Positions 10,007-17,789 of a stretch of DNA of 64,000 nt are shown in pieces. The notes below the pieces were generated by a model. It was not told the DNA's origin. It searched no databases and saw only the letters and a program-made list of their open reading frames with translations. Both the position numbers and the translations under genes were made by a program. The stretch is from Flavobacterium azizsancarii (lineage in GTDB: Bacteria; Bacteroidota; Bacteroidia; Flavobacteriales; Flavobacteriaceae), in the NCBI RefSeq assembly GCF_027980145.1, contig NZ_JAMZNK010000021.1, forward strand, positions 22,641 through 86,640. Direction: 5' to 3'. Each line of letters starts with the position of its first letter. The stretch's first letter is position 1.

Positions 10007-12601
10007 TTATTGAACAGATACTTTAATCATTTTTAGATCTTTGGTCTCCGAGCTATTACCATAATAGACCTCGTACAGGCCTGATGTTACCTTCATTGCT
10101 ATAGTAGTGGCATCATAAAACTCAAATGAAGAAGCTGGTAAATCTATAGTTACAAGTTGCTTTTCACCCGCTTTTAAATTGACTCTTTTAAATGCTTTCA
10201 ATGTTTTCAAGGGGCCATCGGTATCATTTTCTTTTCTAACATAAACCTGTACGATCTCTGTTCCGTCACGTTTACTAATGTTTTTTACAGGAAAGCTTAA
10301 TTGCGTATTTTCATTAGGTTTTATATTGGCTTTATTCAATTTTGCCTCACCAATAGTAAATTTAGAGTAGCTTAAGCCAAAACCGAACGGAAACAAAACA
10401 TCTGTTGTATATCTATAGGTGCGCCCTTTCATCGAATAATTTTCAAAATCACCTAATTTATCTGAGTTTTTATAAAATGAAACAGGTAGTTTTCCGGCAG
10501 GATTATAATCTCCAAAAAGAACGTCGGCAACGGCCTGACCTCCGGCTTCACCCGGATACCATGCCTGGAGAATAGCGTCACAGCTTTCCGTTTCTGGCGT
10601 TAAGGCAATTGCAGAGCCCGAGCAGTTTACAAAAATTACTTTTTTACCTGCTGCTTTAAGTTCTTTCAAAAATTTTCTCTGCACGGCCGGAAGTTCAATA
10701 TCTGTACGGTCACCGCCTTTAAAACCCGGCGAAGAAACAGGCATTTCTTCTCCTTCCAGCAAAGTAGAGAGCCCACCTGCAAAAATTACAGTATCGATAC
10801 CTTTTAATTTTTGAATTAATGAACTGAAATCAATATCAAATTCTTTTCCAAAATCAAATTCAAGATTCGCCTGCCAATTGTTTGACTGGGCAAAAAGAAG
10901 TTCGATTTTATATTTTTTACCCGCCTGAACCGGAAATGAAATATTTCCTGGAACAGTACGCCAATTGGTATATTTTGCAATTGATTTTCCGTCAATCAGT
11001 AATTCAAAAACACCAGTAGCTCCTGTTTTAAAAACAAGTATATCATTTGCTTGTGCTGAAAATTCTGTTTCATATTTTGCTGAAAAGCCTTCTAGTTTAA
11101 CCCCTGAGGCAAATTCATGCTGACCGGCAGTAGTCATTTTAATAGGATTTAAAATCTGCCGGGATATTATACTGCTCCCCTCTCTATTTGGATTATTCCA
11201 ATAGGTTGCTTTCATTCCTTTTTTTCCCTCAAATGAGATTTGGTTAAAATAACTTTGGTTTACTTTATCTTCTACCAGATCGCACGCTTTATCATAAAAG
11301 ATTTTATTTTTCGGAATTTTTGACTCTATTCCGTCTTTAATGGTAATTGTTTTAACGGGTGTTCCATTATAATTTCCCCATAACATGGGTTCATTATTAG
11401 CATTTGGTCCTAGTACTGCTATTTTGTTTATTGATTTATTTAAAGGAAGCACGCTGTTTTTATTTTGTAAAAGCGTCATGGACTTTTGAGCCATTTCAAG
11501 TGCTAGTTGCTGATGCTCTTTACTATTAAGAACCGATGTGGGAATTTGAGCCCACGGCACTATGGCATCATCATCCATTTCACCTAAGTCAAAACGGCCA
11601 ACTAATACGCGAAGCAGGCTCTTATCAATATCCGCTTCTTTTATCAGATCTTTAGCAACAGCTGCCGGGAGTTCTTTAAAGGGATATTTCTCCCAGACAC
11701 ATTCCACATCTGTTCCGGCAAGGACCGCTTTTGATGCAGCATGCACCGCATCTGATGAAACTTTGTGAGTTGTATAAAAATCAGTTACAGCACCGCAATC
11801 TGAAACTACCAGATATTTAAATCCCCAATCATCTCTTAGAATACGCTGTAATAATCTGGTATTGCTACAGCAGGGCTCATCGTCTAAACGTTGATAAGCA
11901 CACATTATCTGGCGCACATCAGCATCCTGCACAAGTGCTTTAAATGCCGGCAGATAAGTTTCATACAACTCGCGAGGATCTACGTTATTTAAATTCAATT
12001 CATGCCTGCTCCATTCTGGTCCTGAGTGAACAGCAAAATGTTTTGCACAGGCTAAAAGTTTACGGTATTTAGCATCTGCCGGGCCTTGCAGTCCTTTGAC
12101 TACTGAAATTCCCATTCGGGAAGTAAGATAAGGATCTTCTCCGTAGGTTTCCTGACCACGGCCCCAACGCGGATCCCGAAAAATATTAACATTAGGAGTC
12201 CAGACCGAGAGGCTTAAAAAACGTTTGTTTTCATTACCGTTTTTAATCCATTGATTATATTTTGCGCGCGCTTCATCTGATACCGCATCAAAAACGCGAT
12301 ATAGTAATTGATCATCAAACGAGGCTGCCATACCTATAGGTTCCGGAAAAACAGTAACATTGTCATTATTGGCATACCCATGTAGCGCTTCACTCCACCA
12401 ATTGAATTTTTTGATTCCAAGTCTGGGTATCGCATCACTTTGATCACACATTAATACCGCTTTTTCTTCAAGAGTTAATCGCGAAACTAAATCTTTTGCC
12501 CGCTCTGCTGAACTGAGCGAGGGATTCTTGTAAGGATATTGCTGCGCGTTTACACTAAAAAAAGACATTAAACTTAAAATATACAGGCAAGTGATTTTCA
12601 T
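10007..12601 (-). CDS. GH3 beta-glycosidase with inserted PA14 domain (probable beta-xylosidase)
   Basis: Family 3 retaining beta-glycosidase, 864 residues, with a signal peptide ending near SVNAQQ. The (beta/alpha)8 domain has WTPNVNIFRDPRWGRGQET, CAKHFAVHSGPE and the nucleophile in VVSDCGAVTDF (Asp268). The alpha/beta sandwich starts near SMTLLQNKNSVLPL and is interrupted by a PA14 module (about residues 455-590, from KGMKATYWNNP). It resumes with LLEGEEMPVSSPGF, and a fibronectin-III-like domain closes the protein (LFPFGFGLSYSKF onwards). PA14 insertions are common in GH3 enzymes and shape substrate length choice. In this array the likely job is release of xylose from xylo-oligosaccharides in the periplasm. 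A second GH3 of similar architecture lies at 53338-55965. Confidence 0.92.
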   Translation of the reverse strand: MKITCLYILSLMSFFSVNAQQYPYKNPSLSSAERAKDLVSRLTLEEKAVLMCDQSDAIPRLGIKKFNWWSEALHGYANNDNVTVFPEPIGMAASFDDQLLYRVFDAVSDEARAKYNQWIKNGNENKRFLSLSVWTPNVNIFRDPRWGRGQETYGEDPYLTSRMGISVVKGLQGPADAKYRKLLACAKHFAVHSGPEWSRHELNLNNVDPRELYETYLPAFKALVQDADVRQIMCAYQRLDDEPCCSNTRLLQRILRDDWGFKYLVVSDCGAVTDFYTTHKVSSDAVHAASKAVLAGTDVECVWEKYPFKELPAAVAKDLIKEADIDKSLLRVLVGRFDLGEMDDDAIVPWAQIPTSVLNSKEHQQLALEMAQKSMTLLQNKNSVLPLNKSINKIAVLGPNANNEPMLWGNYNGTPVKTITIKDGIESKIPKNKIFYDKACDLVEDKVNQSYFNQISFEGKKGMKATYWNNPNREGSSIISRQILNPIKMTTAGQHEFASGVKLEGFSAKYETEFSAQANDILVFKTGATGVFELLIDGKSIAKYTNWRTVPGNISFPVQAGKKYKIELLFAQSNNWQANLEFDFGKEFDIDFSSLIQKLKGIDTVIFAGGLSTLLEGEEMPVSSPGFKGGDRTDIELPAVQRKFLKELKAAGKKVIFVNCSGSAIALTPETESCDAILQAWYPGEAGGQAVADVLFGDYNPAGKLPVSFYKNSDKLGDFENYSMKGRTYRYTTDVLFPFGFGLSYSKFTIGEAKLNKANIKPNENTQLSFPVKNISKRDGTEIVQVYVRKENDTDGPLKTLKAFKRVNLKAGEKQLVTIDLPASSFEFYDATTIAMKVTSGLYEVYYGNSSETKDLKMIKVSVQ

Positions 12602-12656
12602 ATTTTTACTATTGAAATTAATGTACGAAGTATTATACTGTTAAAACTGGTAAATT

Positions 12657-14228
12657 TCATTTTTGAGTCTGACCTTCAATATTGAAATAATCAAAATCTA
12701 CATAACCTCCTTTATTTTTAGTGGCATAGTTAAACAACCCAAATCGATACCCCATAAAATGAGGAATTGTATAAGGCAGTTTTATATCGTTTCCGATACT
12801 GATCCATTTTTTACCATCCAAACTGTAAAAAAATCTTCCGGTATCTGCTTTCTCTTTAAAATCACATGTTGCTTTGAAATACACTTTATCCTGGGTTAAA
12901 GGAATGCTTTCAACTTCACGCGGATTGCCTTTAACAGCATCAATCATGACCAATTTTTTCGCACCATTTTCAACCTTAACGGCTAAAAGTCCATATTCTT
13001 TTTGCAGCAAAGAAATCCCCGCAAGGTCGCCTTCTTTCATTTTTGAAACTTCCAATACTGTAGCTGCTGCACATTCAGGTCCGAAAGTTCTTTGTGTAAG
13101 GGTATTTCTAGCCTGAACAAAACTGCTGTCTATCTGGCCTGTTTTTAATCTTAAATATCCTTTTCTTTCCTTAACAGACCACAGGGAGTTATCAGGATTG
13201 TGGTTCCACTGCCAGTCTAATGGCAGTTCTTTATCTCCTTTTTTGCGGTTAAAGTCGTCAGAATTAACAATCCCCGGAATCAAACCTCTACTGGCGGGTA
13301 AATCCAGATATTCCGGTACTTTACCATTTTCGCCCAGAATTGGCCAGCCCTCCTTCCATTGCACAGGAACCAGATAAGGAATACGGCCCACACCTCCGGA
13401 ATCTTTAAACAAATACGAAAACCATTTTCCATCCGGTGTATCAATAAGCCCGCCTTGTGCAACTCCCAAATCCTGCAGACCTATTTTCCCTTCCCAAGGC
13501 CCTGAAATACGATCTGCTCTATGTATGATAACAGTGCGCATACCTTCTTTTGGCCAGGTTATATTAAACAAATAATATTTCCCTTTGACTTTAAAAAGCT
13601 GTGAACCCTCAGACTGAAGCATGATATTGTTTCCGGCAGGAGCACTGGCATTTTCAATCAACACTTTTTGTGTTTCTTTTTTTACATCCGAGAGATCTGA
13701 ATTCAACTCTATAATCTGCAGTTTTCCTGCTCCCCAAACCATGTAAACTTTACCATCGTCATCAAAAAAAATCGTGTGATCATGATACGAATCATTTAAA
13801 ACAGTTCTTTTCCAAGGGCCTTTTTCAATGTTTTTTGTAGAAAAAATATAGGTCTTACCAGTTGTTCCGGAAAAAGTACTCACATAATAAATGCCATTAT
13901 GATAACGCAGACTACTGGCCCATGAACCTCGGCCATAATCATTTTTTCCATTATCCAGATTTAGTTTATCATTATCATCTTCTAATGTTTGATAAACATA
14001 ATTGACTATTTTCCAATTTACTAAGTCATTAGATTTCATAATGGGCACGCCCGGATTCATGTGCATGGTCGTGCTACTCATGTAATAAATATCGTTTACA
14101 CGAATTATGGACATATCGGGAACATCAGCAAAAATGACTGAATTTTGTGCTCTGTTTTGTTGTGCGTAATTGGTTTTGACCAAGCCAACAACCAGAATAA
14201 TGCATAAAAAAGCGTTTCTTATTTTCAT
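12657..14228 (-). CDS. GH43 enzyme with C-terminal concanavalin-like domain (subfamily-12-like)
   Basis: Family 43 protein of 523 residues with a signal peptide ending near NYAQQN. Propeller residues: base in FADVPDMSIIRV, modulator in DHTIFFDDDGKVY, acid in QSEGSQLFKVKG. The motif MHMNPGVPIMKSNDLVNW and the C-terminal beta-sandwich (about residue 320 onwards, LDWQWNHNPDNSLWSV to FDYFNIEG) match the GH43/beta-xylosidase C2 group in which alpha-L-arabinofuranosidases and beta-xylosidases occur. It is placed between GH43 (14274) and GH3 with gaps of 45 and 55 bases, so co-transcription is likely. The substrate is inferred. Confidence 0.9.
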   Translation of the reverse strand: MKIRNAFLCIILVVGLVKTNYAQQNRAQNSVIFADVPDMSIIRVNDIYYMSSTTMHMNPGVPIMKSNDLVNWKIVNYVYQTLEDDNDKLNLDNGKNDYGRGSWASSLRYHNGIYYVSTFSGTTGKTYIFSTKNIEKGPWKRTVLNDSYHDHTIFFDDDGKVYMVWGAGKLQIIELNSDLSDVKKETQKVLIENASAPAGNNIMLQSEGSQLFKVKGKYYLFNITWPKEGMRTVIIHRADRISGPWEGKIGLQDLGVAQGGLIDTPDGKWFSYLFKDSGGVGRIPYLVPVQWKEGWPILGENGKVPEYLDLPASRGLIPGIVNSDDFNRKKGDKELPLDWQWNHNPDNSLWSVKERKGYLRLKTGQIDSSFVQARNTLTQRTFGPECAAATVLEVSKMKEGDLAGISLLQKEYGLLAVKVENGAKKLVMIDAVKGNPREVESIPLTQDKVYFKATCDFKEKADTGRFFYSLDGKKWISIGNDIKLPYTIPHFMGYRFGLFNYATKNKGGYVDFDYFNIEGQTQK

Positions 14229-14273
14229 CGTTTTATCTTAGAATTGAATTAGAAATAAATACCTCATCATGAT

Positions 14274-15404
14274 CTATTTTTTCAGAGGTACAATCTGTTC
14301 TGTCCAGGTTGGACTATTGATATAAAACTTACCATCAGCATAGTGTACAGGTTCAATCCCCAATTGAGGAAGTTTTTCCCATGAATGAAAGCTTTGACTA
14401 TACGGATAAGGTCTTTTTTCATCCATTAAATAATGGCACGATGTCCATAAATTGCCGTCGGGTCCCTCAAACAAAGCATTGTGACCTGTTTCCTCATAGG
14501 GATCCTGAGTGTCTGTAAATTGTCCATTATCGTATCCTCCGCTGATTGCTAATTCTGGACGATACCCTTTTTTTCGGGTTCCAAAAATAGGTTCGCGGGA
14601 AACCAATTCCCAAGGCCCCATTGGGGATTTTGATTTTAATAATCCTACTTCATATCCGCGGGTCCAGGTAGAGAAAAACATGAAATAAGTTCCTTCCTTT
14701 TTAATTACAAATGGACCTTCAATTCCACCGATCATCCAATCGGGATAACCCGGCTGTTTTTTGTCTAAAAACTTCTCTATTGGAGTGGTTAGTTTTCCTG
14801 TTCTCAAATCAATTTTTGCCTGAAAAAGCCCGTTACCACTACAGTATAAATAGGTGTCGCCATTATCATCTTCAAATAAAGTAGCATCGTTATTATACTG
14901 ATTGGTCAGCGGACCGTTTACTAATTTATAGGGTCCTGTAATTTTATCTGCCGAAAAAAGCCAAATACTGTGTGTAATCATTCCTTTTGGATCTTCCTTG
15001 GTAACCTTACCGCTGTTTACAGTAAGCCAGTATTTATTTTGAATAAAGTGAATTTCAGGTGCCCAGAAACGGCCATTATAAGGGCAGTCTTCCTGCAGTT
15101 TCCTGGCATCAATTAAATAGGAATGAAATTTCCAATGTATCAGATCATCTGAAACTAAGAGTTTAACGCCCGGATTGGGTCCTGTCCATACAGGATTAGA
15201 AGTTCCTGTGGCATACCACTTTTCACCTACTTTATTAATCATATAATCACGCATGGAAAGTAGAGAATCTCTTGTTATGGGATTTGTATATTTAAATACT
15301 TTTTCGGCCTCATTTGTTTTTAGTTTTTTTGCTGTATCGTTTTTTTGTGCAGATGAAACAGAGAAAAAAATCAAAAAAAGTACCATAAGCTGGTTTCGCA
15401 TCAT
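14274..15404 (-). CDS. GH43-type single-domain hydrolase, secreted
   Basis: A five-bladed-propeller hydrolase of 376 residues with a signal peptide ending near SVSSAQ. Recognisable blocks are RDYMINKVGEKWYATGTS, ISDDLIHW-like VSDDLIHWKFHSY, APEIHFIQNKYWL, NNDATLFEDDNGDTY (acidic modulator) and GGIEGPFVIKKEG (acid). There is no C-terminal binding module. It differs clearly from the other GH43 proteins here, so it probably has a different bond specificity. It starts only 11 bases after the GH127/146 stop codon, which suggests translational or transcriptional coupling with that beta-L-arabinofuranosidase. The family call is good; the subfamily is not resolved. Confidence 0.82.
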   Translation of the reverse strand: MMRNQLMVLFLIFFSVSSAQKNDTAKKLKTNEAEKVFKYTNPITRDSLLSMRDYMINKVGEKWYATGTSNPVWTGPNPGVKLLVSDDLIHWKFHSYLIDARKLQEDCPYNGRFWAPEIHFIQNKYWLTVNSGKVTKEDPKGMITHSIWLFSADKITGPYKLVNGPLTNQYNNDATLFEDDNGDTYLYCSGNGLFQAKIDLRTGKLTTPIEKFLDKKQPGYPDWMIGGIEGPFVIKKEGTYFMFFSTWTRGYEVGLLKSKSPMGPWELVSREPIFGTRKKGYRPELAISGGYDNGQFTDTQDPYEETGHNALFEGPDGNLWTSCHYLMDEKRPYPYSQSFHSWEKLPQLGIEPVHYADGKFYINSPTWTEQIVPLKK

Positions 15405-15415
15405 TTCTGTTTTTT

Positions 15416-17713
15416 TTAAAATTTTAAAATTATTAGCTGATAAAACTTTGGACTATTATGATCCTCTTTAGCTATTAATTTGATGTTTATCATTTCCATT
15501 TTATCTATATTTAGCCTCATTACATTATTTTCCAAAGACACGATCTGAGCAGGTTTATCATTTACAAGAATTGTCATGTTATCCATTTTAAACTCATCTA
15601 TAATACTTATATCTAAAAATTTACCTGACTTATTTTTATTTAATAATTGATATGAAATAAAGGAACGGGTACTTCTCCATGACTTTCCATCATCGTAGCC
15701 AGAATTGCTTTTTTTGCCTTTATAAAAATGATCTACTTCTGACTGCTGCTCGCCGCAGTTAATTTTATCTACAGTTTTAGATTCAATAGCCATTGCATCA
15801 ATTTCCTGCTGTTTCAATACGTCATGTTTTTCTTTGAACTGTTCTTTTGAGTAGTTTTGAAAATACATTTGATAACGTGCATCATGTACCTCAAAAAAAG
15901 GTTCTAATTCTAATGAATCTAAACTAAAACGCATATGGCCTAATTCCTTAAGTTTTTTAATATAATCTGCCTTATCCCCTACCAAAGTATACGCTTGATC
16001 CAGTGGGTAATATTTGCCGCTTGCGGTATGCCCCATTCGACTGTCGTCAGCAAACAAGCCATCTAAATCTTTTGCAGATGTTTTAGCGGCCAGTACAATA
16101 GGGCCGTTGACAAAAGCACTCCAGTTTGAACCATCAGGCAGACCTTCTAAATGTGTAGAAGTTTTGAATTTAACCCTTATGTGATCACCGGATTTCCATT
16201 TTCTTTTCAGTACCACATAGTCAGAGGGCTTGGCTTCTATCTTTTGAGATTTTCCATTTATTGAAATTTCAAAATTTTCAGCCCATTGCGGACAGCGGAT
16301 ATTCAATGAAAATGTTTTCGCTTTTTTTAGTTTCAACACTAAATCGGTATTATTTTCAAACGGAAATTTTGTGGTTTGTTCTATCTGAATATCTGTTTCT
16401 TTCCATTGCAATACTGAAGGAATAAAAAGGTTTACAAAAACGTCATTGTTTGTATGACTGTAAATTAACTCCCCGTATTTAGAATGATTTTCAAGCCCTG
16501 AACCTACGCAGCACCACATACTGGTTTCAGGCTGGGAATAAACACGATAATGGTTGGGCCTGATAGGAGTAAAATATACAAAACCTCCTTTTTGGGGATG
16601 CTGGCTTGAAAGAATGTGATTGTAAAGCGTGCGTTCATAGAAATCGAGATAACTCACATCATTTTTATCCAGAAACAAGGCCTTGCTTAAACGTTCCATA
16701 TTGTACGAGTTGCAGGTTTCAGGCCCTTGATTTGACTTGACCATACTGCTGAAATCATCCGTTGGATTGAAATGTTCCCCGACACTATTACCTCCAAAAG
16801 CTACGCTGCGTTTTTGAGTAACATTCTTCCAAAAAAATTCTGCCACGTCTGACCATTCCTTATTTCCGGAAAGTACTGCAATTTTTTCAAAGCCAATAAC
16901 TTTTGGAATTTGGGTATTGGCATGCAGTCCTGTTAATTTATCTTCTTTTTTCAATAACGGATTTAGAAGCGCCAGATGGGATATTTTTTCTGCTGTTTCC
17001 AGATACTTCTTATCCTTTGTGATGATATACAAATCTGCAAAAGATTCATTTATACCGCCATGTTCTGTTTTTAAGATGTTCTGTATCTGCTCATAAGATA
17101 GAGGATGGATGAGTTCTATAAACCAGTCTCCAAGTTTTATCAAAATATCCTTTGCCTCTTCATTATCGGCATAATGATAAGCATCATTTAAGCCAGCAAA
17201 AAGTTTATGGATATTGTATAGCGGTACCCATGTATTATTTAAGCCAAAACTGCTTCCGTCTATATCGCCGTTGTGAAGCCGATCCCAAAAAATCTTTCCC
17301 TGTGGAATTCCGCCCACATAACCATTACCATTTTTTTCCTGGCATACCGCTAACTCTGAAACCATATAGTCCAGCCGATTTTTAAGCTCAATATTTCCTG
17401 TAGAAGCATACATCATTGCCAGAGCAGAAAGATAATGCCCTGCAATATGCCCGTCCAGTCCTATACTTTCCCAATTGCCGTATCGATCTGCTTTTACAGG
17501 AAGTCCTGAAGCCATGAGGTATGGAGCTAAAAGTTTATCAGGATTAAGCGCAAAAATATACTTAAGATCTACATCCTGAGCATTTTTAAATGGCCCGTCT
17601 TTTAATCTTACTTCACTTAAATTAAATGGCTGCATTTGAGCTACGGCAGAGGATCCAATGAATAATCCCAGCAGACAATATGAAATTTTGTATTTCAATA
17701 AAAGATTTCTCAT
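15416..17713 (-). CDS. GH127/GH146 (DUF1680) beta-L-arabinofuranosidase-like enzyme
   Basis: 765-residue secreted protein (signal peptide ending near SSAVAQM) with the DUF1680 opening FNLSEVRLKDGPF and an alpha/alpha barrel containing GHIAGHYLSALAMMYASTG. The zinc-site residues of this family are all present: Glu332 and Cys334 in GPETCNSYNMERLS, and Cys401/Cys402 in MWCCVGSGLENHSK. In the family one Cys acts as the nucleophile. Known members remove beta-L-arabinofuranose from arabino-oligosaccharides or plant glycoproteins. Deciding between GH127 and GH146 needs a phylogeny. In a xylan locus the role is unusual but fits removal of rare arabinose decorations. It lies 76 bases downstream of GH30. 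Confidence 0.9.
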   Translation of the reverse strand: MRNLLLKYKISYCLLGLFIGSSAVAQMQPFNLSEVRLKDGPFKNAQDVDLKYIFALNPDKLLAPYLMASGLPVKADRYGNWESIGLDGHIAGHYLSALAMMYASTGNIELKNRLDYMVSELAVCQEKNGNGYVGGIPQGKIFWDRLHNGDIDGSSFGLNNTWVPLYNIHKLFAGLNDAYHYADNEEAKDILIKLGDWFIELIHPLSYEQIQNILKTEHGGINESFADLYIITKDKKYLETAEKISHLALLNPLLKKEDKLTGLHANTQIPKVIGFEKIAVLSGNKEWSDVAEFFWKNVTQKRSVAFGGNSVGEHFNPTDDFSSMVKSNQGPETCNSYNMERLSKALFLDKNDVSYLDFYERTLYNHILSSQHPQKGGFVYFTPIRPNHYRVYSQPETSMWCCVGSGLENHSKYGELIYSHTNNDVFVNLFIPSVLQWKETDIQIEQTTKFPFENNTDLVLKLKKAKTFSLNIRCPQWAENFEISINGKSQKIEAKPSDYVVLKRKWKSGDHIRVKFKTSTHLEGLPDGSNWSAFVNGPIVLAAKTSAKDLDGLFADDSRMGHTASGKYYPLDQAYTLVGDKADYIKKLKELGHMRFSLDSLELEPFFEVHDARYQMYFQNYSKEQFKEKHDVLKQQEIDAMAIESKTVDKINCGEQQSEVDHFYKGKKSNSGYDDGKSWRSTRSFISYQLLNKNKSGKFLDISIIDEFKMDNMTILVNDKPAQIVSLENNVMRLNIDKMEMINIKLIAKEDHNSPKFYQLIILKF

Positions 17714-17789
17714 AATATTTTTTTGTAATTAAAAGCCTGCTGTTTTCAACTTTAAAAGCCTTTTGCAAGTGTTTCATCAACCTGAAGTC

